From Clostridiales bacterium (GTDB lineage: Bacteria > Bacillota > Clostridia > Oscillospirales > CAG-272): a stretch of DNA of 36,230 nucleotides. The translations under genes were made by a program, and so were the position numbers. The notes below the pieces were generated by a model, which did not search any database, was not told where the DNA came from, and saw nothing but the letters and a program-made list of their open reading frames with translations. This document shows, one piece after another, positions 8,818 through 16,025 of this stretch (position 1 is the stretch's first letter; the number at the start of each line of letters is the position of its first letter). The stretch covers positions 1 to 36,230 of the forward strand of contig JAILLB010000025.1 of NCBI GenBank assembly GCA_024693345.1, given 5' to 3'.

Positions 8818-8846
8818 ATTTTAACAAATATATAAATAAAATGCAA
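8818..8846 (-). promoter_or_regulatory. Promoter of the potABCD operon
   Basis: Minus-strand -35 TTGCAT (8841-8846) and -10 TAAAAT (8818-8823) with 17-bp spacing. Transcription should start near 8811, giving a leader of about 197 nt before the potA ATG at 8614. The rest of the gap, 8847-8977, is plain AT-rich sequence in which I see no gene or clear structure. Confidence 0.6.
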
Positions 8847-8977
8847 TATATTTTTTCCCGAAAATGCACAAAAATTCAAATTATTTCACATTAATTAAAC
8901 CTGTTTGAAAACATCTTCGGAAATGCTCTTGATATCTCTTTAAATCACCTAAAAATCTCTTGTTTTCTCAAAAATCG

Positions 8978-9751
8978 TTAAATGTAAATGACTTCGCAGC
9001 CGATGGGTGAAATCTCTGTTTTTAGTCCCGGGAATTTGCCGGTAAGCAGTTTAGTCATTGCTTCACAGAAAACAACCTCGGTGTAATAATGACCTGCTGC
9101 TATTACTGAGATGTTTAATTGATCTGCATCGATAAGAGAGTTGTAGCTGACACTGCCTGTTATGAATGCATCTGCTCCTGCGCGAGCAGCTGACTCAATA
9201 TAGCTTCCACCGCCTCCGCCCAGAATTGCAACTTTTTTAATTTCTTTCTTCCATGGTACGACAAACATATTCGGAGAACCGAGCTTATCTTTTACCAAGT
9301 TGCACAATGATGAAATCTGAATAGGTTTTTCCAGTTCACATATTCTACCGAGAACATCGCCTTCGGGTCCGAATGATTCTGTGACTTTCAAGCCGAGTTT
9401 TTCAGCGAGAACATCATTCATTCCACCTTCTCCGGCATCATATCTTGTATGAAAACTCATGACAGATATTCCTGATGCGAAAAGGTTTGTAGCGATTTCC
9501 GCATTAGGACTTTCACATGAGAGCTGTCTTATCGGTTTGAATACCAGCGGGTGGTGCGAAAGAATGAGATCAAAACCATTTTCTTTGGCATATTCAGCAA
9601 CTTTTGCTGTCACATCAAGAGAAATAAGAACTTTTTTTGCCTCTTTGTCAATGTTAGGGCAAACCATTAGTCCGTCATTGTCCCATGAACTCGAAAGAGT
9701 TCTGGGAAATCTTTCACTTATGTACGAATAAATGTCTCTGTAAGTTGTCAT
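8978..9751 (-). CDS. Nif3-like dinuclear metal centre protein (DUF34 family)
   Basis: A 257-aa member of the NIF3/YqfO/YbgI family. The metal ligands typical of the family are visible: the double histidine in LILSHHPLVF, the HTRYDAGEGGMN segment (His and Asp; often HTNLDAAxGG in relatives), and the GHYYTE motif with His and Glu near the C terminus. It is the short form, without the PII-like insertion found in the longer YqfO proteins of Bacillus. Its ATG overlaps the trmK stop by 4 nt, the classic Firmicutes trmK-nif3 arrangement. The biochemical role of the family remains unsettled, although members are often labelled GTP cyclohydrolase I type 2. Confidence 0.9.
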   Translation of the reverse strand: MTTYRDIYSYISERFPRTLSSSWDNDGLMVCPNIDKEAKKVLISLDVTAKVAEYAKENGFDLILSHHPLVFKPIRQLSCESPNAEIATNLFASGISVMSFHTRYDAGEGGMNDVLAEKLGLKVTESFGPEGDVLGRICELEKPIQISSLCNLVKDKLGSPNMFVVPWKKEIKKVAILGGGGGSYIESAARAGADAFITGSVSYNSLIDADQLNISVIAAGHYYTEVVFCEAMTKLLTGKFPGLKTEISPIGCEVIYI

Positions 9752-10407
9752 AGTTGATTGATAATCCTTTCGATTTCGTTCAGTATTATTCCAAGATTGG
9801 GATCTTTTGTTCCTTTAAACTTTATATCCAGTTCCCTGTGTACTTTTTCACAGAACTGCTTAAATAATTCGGGATCTTTGTTTTCGATGTTTTTCTTTCC
9901 GAGATACAGTTCATAATCGCTGTATTCTTCAGCAATACCTGTGTATTTTGCATTGATTACCTGATAAATTCTTCTGTCTTCTTTTGCAAGACCTTCACCG
10001 ACTATGGAAAAGCCGTTATCATAAAGAAACTTTCTCAAAAGATGCGGATGTGTCATTGGCTGAAGAACAAGGTTTGCTTTTTTGGCCAGCTCGGATCTTT
10101 CCAGTATTTCTGTTATGAGAATTCCACCCATTCCGGCTATGGAAATATCTGTGCAGTCAAGTTCATCAAGTCCATCGAGGCCGTCTGTCAGAATGGTTTC
10201 GCATTTATCCGAACAATCGGACAAATATATAGTTTCCGACGCTTTTTTAAGCGGACCTTTGTTTATATCCGTGGCCCATGCATATTTAATTTTTCCGGTA
10301 TTCAGAAGATAAACGGGCAGGAATGCGTGGTCCGTTCCAACGTCTATTAACCTGTCTCCTGATACAAATGATGCGACTGCATCAAGTCTCGGTGTTAAAA
10401 TTATCAT
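9748..10407 (-). CDS. trmK: TrmK: tRNA (adenine22-N1)-methyltransferase
   Basis: A 219-aa SAM-dependent enzyme that makes m1A22 in tRNA. The N-terminal Rossmann core shows RLIDVGTDHAFLPVYLL as motif I, WATDINKGPLKKA as motif II and SIAGMGGILITEIL as the family-specific active-site segment, followed by LQPMTHPHLLRKFL. A helical C-terminal region follows, as in B. subtilis TrmK. Translation starts at 10407 with a GAGGA 7-8 nt upstream. The gene lies only 18 nt after the T-run of a terminator hairpin that follows the upstream DUF1858 gene. Confidence 0.92.
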   Translation of the reverse strand: MIILTPRLDAVASFVSGDRLIDVGTDHAFLPVYLLNTGKIKYAWATDINKGPLKKASETIYLSDCSDKCETILTDGLDGLDELDCTDISIAGMGGILITEILERSELAKKANLVLQPMTHPHLLRKFLYDNGFSIVGEGLAKEDRRIYQVINAKYTGIAEEYSDYELYLGKKNIENKDPELFKQFCEKVHRELDIKFKGTKDPNLGIILNEIERIINQL

Positions 10408-10424
10408 ATAATTGTCCTCAAGAC

Positions 10425-10453
10425 AAAAAGACTCCCACTGTTAGGCGGAAGTC
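10425..10453 (-). terminator. Terminator or attenuator between the DUF1858 gene and trmK
   Basis: On the minus strand GACTTCCGCC and GGGAGTC-containing arms (10430-10453) form a 9-bp stem with two wobble pairs and a small loop, followed by TTTTT (10425-10429). No promoter fits in the remaining 18 nt before trmK, so transcription of trmK-nif3 must rely on read-through or on a start inside the upstream gene. Confidence 0.65.
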
Positions 10454-10459
10454 CGGTCA

Positions 10460-10675
10460 TTATTTTTCCTCGTTGTTCTTTTTGTCTTCAACAAATGCGT
10501 TGAGTCTTTCAAGAAGTTCATCGCAATCAACTCCATGAACCGCACAAGCTTCTTCAATTGTTTCTCCGCTCGACATGGGGCAACTCAAACAGTGCATTCC
10601 TATCTCATAAAAGAATATTGCACAATCAGGGTCAACTTCCAGAACTTCGGAGATTATTGTATCTTTATCAAACAT
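10460..10675 (-). CDS. DUF1858 (hybrid-cluster-associated redox disulfide) protein
   Basis: A 71-aa protein that is essentially one DUF1858 domain: DTIISEVLEVDPDCAIFFYE followed by the conserved GMHCLSCPMS, with the CxxC pair at about residues 29 and 32, then ETIEEACAVHG. The family is thought to be a small redox-active or metal-binding domain, named for its frequent association with hybrid-cluster proteins; its function is not established. It has its own promoter (10719-10747) and is followed by a terminator-like hairpin. Confidence 0.85.
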   Translation of the reverse strand: MFDKDTIISEVLEVDPDCAIFFYEIGMHCLSCPMSSGETIEEACAVHGVDCDELLERLNAFVEDKKNNEEK

Positions 10676-10718
10676 TTTAATCGTCTCATTTCACATACAT
10701 CTGTAAATTACATTGCAT

Positions 10719-10747
10719 AGTATATAATATCGGGCTGTTATTTGCAA
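10719..10747 (-). promoter_or_regulatory. Promoter of the DUF1858 gene
   Basis: Minus-strand -35 TTGCAA (10742-10747) and -10 TATACT (10719-10724), 17-bp spacing, about 44 bp upstream of the start codon. It diverges from the EF-G-like gene promoter; the roughly 130 bp between them holds only a weak 5-bp hairpin (10773-10797). Confidence 0.55.
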
Positions 10748-10879
10748 GTATGGTATAGTTTTTTTTGAAAAAGCCGAAAAATGTCAAAAAAGTCGGCGAC
10801 TGCAAGTGAAATTGGCAATTATTCACAATTTTTGTGCTTAAAAATCTAAGTAAAAGGGCCAAAATATAAAAAGTATTTG

Positions 10880-10908
10880 TTGATTATGCTAAAGAAAATA
10901 AATATAAT
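10880..10908 (+). promoter_or_regulatory. Promoter of the EF-G-like gene
   Basis: A -35 TTGATT (10880-10885) and a perfect -10 TATAAT (10903-10908) with 17-bp spacing predict a start near 10915 and a 5' UTR of about 70 nt. Confidence 0.65.
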
Positions 10909-10986
10909 ATACTTTGTTAGGTTTTTGTTTTGAACGTTGAAAACAAAACACAAAAAATATTTTGTTTAAGGAGCAGAAATTATATT

Positions 10987-13056
10987 ATGGAAAAGTTTGC
11001 TACATCAAACATAAGAAACGTATGTTTGATTGGTCACAGCACAGCCGGAAAAACCTCTTTGGCTGAGGCTATGCTGTACATTACAAAGGGTTCTCAGAGA
11101 CTTGGAAAAATAGTTGATGGAAACACTGTTTGTGACTATGATCCGGAGGAGGTAAAACGCCAGATTTCAATTTCTGCATCTGTTGCTCCTGTGGTAAAGG
11201 ATAACGTAAAAATCAACGTTATTGACACTCCAGGATACCTCGATTTTATTGCTGAAGTAATCCAGGGATTAAAAGTTGCTGGTTCAGGAATTATAGTAGT
11301 TGACGGTAAGTCAGGTGTTGAAATCGGAACTGAAATTGCTTGGGAAAAGGTTACCGAAGCTGGTATTCCGAAGGCAGTTGTCGTAAACAAGATTGATGAC
11401 CCGGAAACAAAGTTTGATAAAGTATTTGAAGAACTTAAAGAGAAATTCGGATCAAGCATCTGCCCGTTCTTTATTCCTGCAAACGGCGGAAAAGCTGTTG
11501 TTGACCTTGTTGAAAAGGTTATGTACACATATGATGGCGGAAAATCCACAAAGGGTGAAATCCCGTCAGACATTCTTGACGGAGCTAACTCCTACATCGA
11601 AGCTCTCATGGATGAAGTTGCAAGTACAAGCGATGAACTCATGGAGAAGTATTTCGGCGGAGAAGATATCTCAAGACAGGAAATCCTCGATGCAGTTAAA
11701 GACGGATTCCTCAACAATCAGATTACTCCCGTATTCGTAACATCCGCTACAAACCTTGTTGGTGTTGATGCACTCATCGATACAATCAAGGATATGTTCC
11801 CGAATCCGCTTCAGGTTGCTCACGAAGTAGTCGTTAACGGCGAAGAAGAGAAGCCTCTTGCAGTTGAAGAGAACGGTCCTGCAACAATCTTCGTATTCAA
11901 GACAGTTGCTGATGCTTTCGTTGGAAAGATGTCATTCTTCAAAGTTGTATCAGGTAAGCTCAATGCTTCAGATGAACTCAAGAATCTTGAAACAGGTGCT
12001 TCTGAAAAGCTTTCACACATCTACACAATTTGCGGAAAGACTCAGTCTGAAGTTGATACACTCGCAATGGGTGATATCGGTATGACTGCTAAACTCTCCA
12101 ATACAAACACAAATGACACATTGTCAGCTAAACCCGGCGCTCTTCCGATCAAGAAGATAGTTTATCCGGAATCATTCTACAGCATGGCTGTTGCTGCAAA
12201 GGCTAAGGGTGAAGAAGACAAGATTTCACAGGGTATCATCAGACTTCTTGAAGAAGATCTCTCATACGGATTTGAAAACAATGCTGTTACAAAGCAGCTT
12301 ATCGTATACGGACAGGGTGACACACACCTCAGCGTTCTCGTATCAAAACTTAAATCACGTTTCGGACTGACAGTTGATCTCGTTCCTCCAAAGGTTGCTT
12401 ACAAAGAGACAATCAAGGGCAATTCAGATGTTCAGGGTAAATACAAGAAACAGTCCGGCGGTCATGGACAGTATGGTGACGTTCACATCAGATTCTCACA
12501 TTCCGAACAGGAGGGCCTTGAATTTGTTCAGAGCGTTGTCGGTGGTTCAGTTCCTAAGAACTTCTATCCTGCAGTTGAAAAGGGATTGCTTGAAGCAATG
12601 AACAAGGGTGTTCTTGCAGGATATCCTGTAGTTAACCTCAAAGCAGATCTTTACGATGGTTCTTATCACCCGGTTGACTCTTCAGAAATGGCATTCAAAG
12701 TTGCAGCAAGCCTTGCTTACAAAGAAGGTTTACCGCAGGCTAAGCCGATTATTCTTGAGCCTATCGGAAAAGTTAATGTATTTGTTCCCGGAGATCTTCT
12801 CGGTGACGTTATGGGTGAACTTACAAAACGTCGTGGCAGAGTTCTCGGAATGACACCTACAAAGAAGAAAGGCGAACAGCTTCTTGAAGCTGAAGCTCCA
12901 ATGAGCGAAATGTTTGACTTTGCTATTCAGCTCAGAGCTATGACACGTGGTGCTGCTACATATACAATCAGATATGAAAGATATGAAGAAGTTCCGGGCG
13001 ATGCAGCTCAGAAGATAATTGAAGAAGCTAAGAAGAACGCTGAAGAAGAGGAATAA
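10987..13056 (+). CDS. EF-G-like translational GTPase (EF-G2 type paralogue)
   Basis: A 689-aa protein with the five-domain layout of elongation factor G. The P-loop is GHSTAGKT (16-23) rather than the canonical GHIDAGKT. Switch II reads DTPGYLDF, with Tyr84 in place of the histidine that activates water in canonical EF-G (DTPGH). The base-recognition motif is NKID (134-137), and domain IV keeps the KQSGGHGQYGDV signature. These features match the EF-G2/EF-G-like group, whose role in translocation is less clear than FusA. I chose ATG 10987 (AAGGAG at 10968-10973); an in-frame TTG at 10930 has no ribosome binding site. It is monocistronic, flanked by its own promoter and terminator. Confidence 0.88.
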   Translation: MEKFATSNIRNVCLIGHSTAGKTSLAEAMLYITKGSQRLGKIVDGNTVCDYDPEEVKRQISISASVAPVVKDNVKINVIDTPGYLDFIAEVIQGLKVAGSGIIVVDGKSGVEIGTEIAWEKVTEAGIPKAVVVNKIDDPETKFDKVFEELKEKFGSSICPFFIPANGGKAVVDLVEKVMYTYDGGKSTKGEIPSDILDGANSYIEALMDEVASTSDELMEKYFGGEDISRQEILDAVKDGFLNNQITPVFVTSATNLVGVDALIDTIKDMFPNPLQVAHEVVVNGEEEKPLAVEENGPATIFVFKTVADAFVGKMSFFKVVSGKLNASDELKNLETGASEKLSHIYTICGKTQSEVDTLAMGDIGMTAKLSNTNTNDTLSAKPGALPIKKIVYPESFYSMAVAAKAKGEEDKISQGIIRLLEEDLSYGFENNAVTKQLIVYGQGDTHLSVLVSKLKSRFGLTVDLVPPKVAYKETIKGNSDVQGKYKKQSGGHGQYGDVHIRFSHSEQEGLEFVQSVVGGSVPKNFYPAVEKGLLEAMNKGVLAGYPVVNLKADLYDGSYHPVDSSEMAFKVAASLAYKEGLPQAKPIILEPIGKVNVFVPGDLLGDVMGELTKRRGRVLGMTPTKKKGEQLLEAEAPMSEMFDFAIQLRAMTRGAATYTIRYERYEEVPGDAAQKIIEEAKKNAEEEE

Positions 13057-13075
13057 TACTTATTCACAAACATTT

Positions 13076-13104
13076 AATGGGACGGATCTTTTCCGTCCCA
13101 TTTT
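13076..13104 (+). terminator. Terminator of the EF-G-like gene
   Basis: AATGGGACGGA and TCCGTCCCATT form an 11-bp GC-rich stem with a short loop, followed by a short T-run, 20 nt after the stop codon. Confidence 0.8.
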
Positions 13105-13113
13105 CATACCAAG

Positions 13114-13149
13114 AAAAAAGACCACCGGAATCAAAATCTCGGTGGTCTT
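13114..13149 (-). terminator. Terminator of the LRR lipoprotein gene
   Basis: On the minus strand AAGACCACCG and CGGTGGTCTT pair (13118-13149) and are followed by a T-run (13114-13119), 18 nt beyond the stop codon of the gene that ends at 13168. Confidence 0.85.
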
Positions 13150-13167
13150 GTAAACCTAATGTATGTA

Positions 13168-14010
13168 TCAGTTGCCTGATGTGTAGTTGATAACTACATT
13201 GCTTGGAAGTACTCCAAATATAAGATTGATTCTGTCCTTGAATCTTTCCGGTATTGTAATTGTTTCAAGAGATTTGCATCCGAGGAATGCACCATCTCCT
13301 ATTTCGGTGACAGATTCCGGAATGACAAGTGTCTTGATTGATGAACATCCAAAGAAAGCTGAATTATCAATTACCTTGAGTGTTGAGGGCAGATTGAGTT
13401 CTTTCAAATTCTGTAAACCTTCAAAAGCAAATTTACAAATCTTTAAAAGCCCTTCATTCAATTCAAGTGTTTCAATCTGTGACATCAAACCGAATGCATC
13501 TTCTCTGATTTCGAGTACCGTGCTCGGAATGACAACTTTTTTCACGTGAACTGTATTGAGATGAACAAGGCCATTTTCATCGGTTGATTTGTTGACCAGA
13601 ACACCTCTTCCTATTCCTACAATCGGGAATTCGGTTCCGACATAGTCCTTATATACGTCTATGAACTCAGCTGTGTCGCCATCTGTGTTCCATTCAATCA
13701 GGATGCATCCCTGACTTACAGAATTATCTGAACCACGAACTGTGGCATATGCAATTTTATAAAGATTAGATTCTGGACTGAATGAAGTACCAGTCAGTTC
13801 TATTGTGTATGTGATATCTGCAGGATTAACTGTTGTTGTTTCCTCTTCGGTTGTGGTAACCTCTTCAGTTACATCCGGTGAAGTTGTTGTCTCTTTATTT
13901 GTTGTTTCAATGGTGGTATTGTTTGTGGTATCTGTTTCTCCCTGATTATTACATGCAACCAGGAGTACAATCATAGCGAGTGTCAAAACTACTGCAAGAA
14001 TTTTCTTCAT
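13168..14010 (-). CDS. Lipoprotein with BspA-type leucine-rich repeats
   Basis: A 280-aa exported lipoprotein: signal peptide with lipobox LVAC (Cys20), a Thr/Glu-rich linker (about 25-62), a middle domain of about 90 residues without a recognised family (IELTGTSFSPESNLYKIAYA...), and three to four LRR_5/BspA-like repeats toward the C terminus (for example VIPSTVLEIREDAFG, LPSTLKVIDNSAFFGC, IPESVTEIGDGAFLGC). BspA-like repeats usually mediate surface binding or adhesion; the ligand is unknown. AAAAGGAG precedes the ATG, and the gene has its own promoter and terminator. Confidence 0.82.
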   Translation of the reverse strand: MKKILAVVLTLAMIVLLVACNNQGETDTTNNTTIETTNKETTTSPDVTEEVTTTEEETTTVNPADITYTIELTGTSFSPESNLYKIAYATVRGSDNSVSQGCILIEWNTDGDTAEFIDVYKDYVGTEFPIVGIGRGVLVNKSTDENGLVHLNTVHVKKVVIPSTVLEIREDAFGLMSQIETLELNEGLLKICKFAFEGLQNLKELNLPSTLKVIDNSAFFGCSSIKTLVIPESVTEIGDGAFLGCKSLETITIPERFKDRINLIFGVLPSNVVINYTSGN

Positions 14011-14046
14011 TATTTAAACTCCTTTTGGATTATTTACAACACGACA

Positions 14047-14075
14047 ATGATATCATAATAATATGCAAAAGTCAA
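14047..14075 (-). promoter_or_regulatory. Promoter of the LRR lipoprotein gene
   Basis: Minus-strand -35 TTGACT (14070-14075) and -10 TATCAT (14047-14052), 17-bp spacing, about 37 bp before the ATG. Confidence 0.6.
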
Positions 14076-14151
14076 TCTCGAGGAGAGCTTATGAAATGTC
14101 ATGCTGTTGCCTGAATTGTCCGATGAAATCGGTATATTTCACACTTTTTGG

Positions 14152-14180
14152 TTGTAAAAAAACTCAAAGCGTGATATTAT
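14152..14180 (+). promoter_or_regulatory. Promoter of the DUF896 gene
   Basis: A -35 TTGTAA (14152-14157) and -10 TATTAT (14175-14180) with 17-bp spacing. The predicted start near 14187 leaves a 19-nt leader before ATG 14206 and rules out longer upstream starts. Confidence 0.6.
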
Positions 14181-14205
14181 TTTTGTGTATTTTGTGAGGT
14201 GCAAA

Positions 14206-14415
14206 ATGGATGAACTAACAAAAAGAATAAATGAACTGGCCAGAAAAGAAAAATCCGAGGGTCTGACCAAAGAAGAGAAAATGGAACAGAGTAAACTCAG
14301 GGAAGAGTTCAGGGCCAGATTCAGGGCATCCTTCCGTGCTCAGATGGAGAATGTAAGAATTGTTGAGCCAGACGGAACCGTAACAAAACCCGAACCGAAA
14401 ACTCCGAAGAGTTAA
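14206..14415 (+). CDS. DUF896 (YnzC/UPF0291) family small protein
   Basis: A 69-aa protein matching the DUF896 family: RINELARKEKSEGLTKEEK followed by E-x-x-KLREEFRARFRASFR, a helical hairpin, and a Pro/Lys-rich tail. The family is small, cytosolic and conserved in Firmicutes. Members in Bacillus are LexA-regulated (YneB operon paralogue) or uncharacterised. ATG 14206 has GAGGTG at 14196-14201. The TAA stop overlaps the stop codon of the convergent yitT-like gene, and no terminator lies between them. Confidence 0.85.
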   Translation: MDELTKRINELARKEKSEGLTKEEKMEQSKLREEFRARFRASFRAQMENVRIVEPDGTVTKPEPKTPKS

Positions 14416-15281
14416 TCATTGGAATCTTTTTCCAAGAAACCCTTTCCATATATTTCACTTGAATTGATGATTGTCACAAAGACGTGTTCATCAATTTTTT
14501 TTGCATTTGCTCTGATGACAGCTGCCTGATAATTGTTGACAACTGTGAAAAGAACATATTTTTCTTCGTGGGTGTACGCGCCTTCTGAATTCCAGACTGT
14601 AACCCCCCTGTGATGTTCTTTCATTATGTAGTCGGAGATTTCATCACGTTTGCTTGTGATAATAAGCATACCTTTACGTCTGTTAACTATGTTTATTGCC
14701 GCCTGAATGATAAACGATTTGAGCATCAGACCCAGCAAACTGTACATTCCGGTTCTTTCATCAATCAAAAAGAACGAGGATCCAGCTATTACGCAGTCTG
14801 CAATGAACATCGAAATGCTTATATCCATTTTTGAGTATTTGCGGATTATCATAGCTATAATATCTGTGCCACCGGTGCTTCCTCCCGCTCTGAGTGCAAT
14901 CGCTATACCTACAGAGACGATGATTACAGCAAACAAAAGTTCGAGAAGAGTGTCATCCGTAAATGGTTTTGACATCGGTATTATGAGCTGAAACAGCTGG
15001 ACGAAACCTGAGAACGCAAGGCTGCAGTATATGGTTTTCCAGCCGAATTCTTTGCCTAGAAAAATAAAGCCTATGATAAGGAACAAAACGTTCAATATCA
15101 AAACAAATGTTGCTGCCGGTATAGTCTTGATTAAATAGCCTAAAATGACAGATACACCGGTCATTCCGCCGTTTGAAAAATTATTTGGTAATTTGAAAAA
15201 GTAGTCGCCAACTGCTGCAATAAAAGCTCCCAATGTTAGAATGGCTACATCTTTGACAATTTTCTTTTTGTTTTTAACCAT
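14412..15281 (-). CDS. YitT family membrane protein (DUF161 and DUF2179)
   Basis: A 289-aa integral membrane protein. About five to six hydrophobic segments occupy residues 10-200, with the family signature GGSTGGTDIIAMII near 133-146 and NFSNGGMTGVS near the N terminus. The C-terminal 85 residues form a DUF2179 domain (ITSKRDEISDYIMKEHHRGV and following). The function of the family is unknown; it is widespread in Firmicutes, often in several copies. AGGGGTGAG precedes the ATG. Confidence 0.9.
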   Translation of the reverse strand: MVKNKKKIVKDVAILTLGAFIAAVGDYFFKLPNNFSNGGMTGVSVILGYLIKTIPAATFVLILNVLFLIIGFIFLGKEFGWKTIYCSLAFSGFVQLFQLIIPMSKPFTDDTLLELLFAVIIVSVGIAIALRAGGSTGGTDIIAMIIRKYSKMDISISMFIADCVIAGSSFFLIDERTGMYSLLGLMLKSFIIQAAINIVNRRKGMLIITSKRDEISDYIMKEHHRGVTVWNSEGAYTHEEKYVLFTVVNNYQAAVIRANAKKIDEHVFVTIINSSEIYGKGFLEKDSND

Positions 15282-15309
15282 TTTCTCACCCCTAAAATCA
15301 AGTCTACAT

Positions 15310-15338
15310 AGTTTAACACCAAAGGGTGCTATTGTAAA
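15310..15338 (-). promoter_or_regulatory. Candidate promoter of the yitT-like gene
   Basis: Minus-strand TTTACA (15333-15338) and TAAACT (15310-15315), 17-bp spacing, about 29 bp upstream of the ATG. The -10 is only a fair match. Confidence 0.45.
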
Positions 15339-15358
15339 TACAAAAATTAGACAATAAA

Positions 15359-15387
15359 TTGAAAACTTAGAAAAAATTTAATATAAT
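15359..15387 (+). promoter_or_regulatory. Promoter of tadA
   Basis: A -35 TTGAAA (15359-15364) and perfect TATAAT (15382-15387), 17-bp spacing. The leader of about 93 nt contains one small hairpin (AGTGG...CCACT, near 15415-15434). Confidence 0.65.
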
Positions 15388-15486
15388 ATAAGGCAGACTG
15401 ATTTTGGGTAATAAGAGTGGGTTCATGCCACTGTTAATATATTTCGTTGTTTGTTTTCAAAACACATTTGTTATGAGGTATATCCT

Positions 15487-15969
15487 ATGGTAAAAAATGA
15501 CAACTATTTCATGTACAAGGCGATTTACGAAGCATATAAGACCAGTGATTCTGGAGATGTTCCGGTTGGTTGTATCATCGTAAAAGATGGAAAAATAATA
15601 GCAAGAGGTCATAACACAAGAGAAAAAAAGCAGTGTGCGTGTGATCATGCTGAGATAAACGCAATTAAAAAAGCAAATAAGAAAGTGGATTCATGGAGAC
15701 TAGAGGGTTGTACAATGTACGTAACACTTGAGCCTTGTCCGATGTGTGCAGGTGCAATAATCAACTCCAGATTGGATAAGGTTGTGTTCGGCGCTCATGA
15801 CATGAGATATGGTGCTTTGGGCGGAAGAATCAACTTGCTTGAAGGAAATCTTGAGTATTCTCCGGAAGTTGAATCTGGTGTGAAAGAAAAAGAATGTGCA
15901 GATTTATTAAAGACATTCTTCAAAAAAATGAGAGTAAAAGAAAGAACAAAGAGTAACCCAATTATTTGA
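15487..15969 (+). CDS. tadA: TadA: tRNA-specific adenosine deaminase
   Basis: A 160-aa zinc deaminase that converts A34 to inosine in the anticodon of tRNA-Arg(ACG). The zinc and catalytic residues are visible: HAE (H54, E56) and PCPMC (C84, C87). The substrate-binding segments RGHNTREKK and FGAHDMRYGALGG fit TadA rather than other cytidine-type deaminases. I chose ATG 15487 because GAGGTA lies 6 nt upstream; an in-frame TTG at 15451 has no ribosome binding site. It has its own promoter, and the next gene has another directly after the stop codon. In Bacillus the SRP RNA gene follows tadA; I see no SRP RNA here. Confidence 0.93.
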   Translation: MVKNDNYFMYKAIYEAYKTSDSGDVPVGCIIVKDGKIIARGHNTREKKQCACDHAEINAIKKANKKVDSWRLEGCTMYVTLEPCPMCAGAIINSRLDKVVFGAHDMRYGALGGRINLLEGNLEYSPEVESGVKEKECADLLKTFFKKMRVKERTKSNPII

Positions 15970-15994
15970 CTCTCAACTGTTAATGTGTTAATAT
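15966..15994 (+). promoter_or_regulatory. Promoter of the DUF3048 lipoprotein gene
   Basis: A -35 TTGACT (15966-15971), overlapping the tadA stop codon, and -10 TAATAT (15989-15994), 17-bp spacing. The leader is about 25 nt. Confidence 0.6.
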
Positions 15995-16025
15995 TTAATT
16001 TAAACTAAAATATACGAGGTGCGAT

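Noticed and set aside
8618..8869. 83-codon minus-strand frame covering the potA leader, or a shorter version from 8773
   Set aside because: The full frame starts upstream of the predicted transcription start, the shorter start has no ribosome binding site, and the composition looks random. A leader peptide cannot be fully excluded.
10930..10986. N-terminal extension of the EF-G-like protein from TTG 10930
   Set aside because: There is no ribosome binding site, and the extension has no counterpart in the family; ATG 10987 follows AAGGAG.
15394..15486. tadA leader as a riboswitch or SRP RNA
   Set aside because: Only one 5-bp hairpin is visible, and none of the conserved SRP tetraloop or asymmetric-loop sequence is present.
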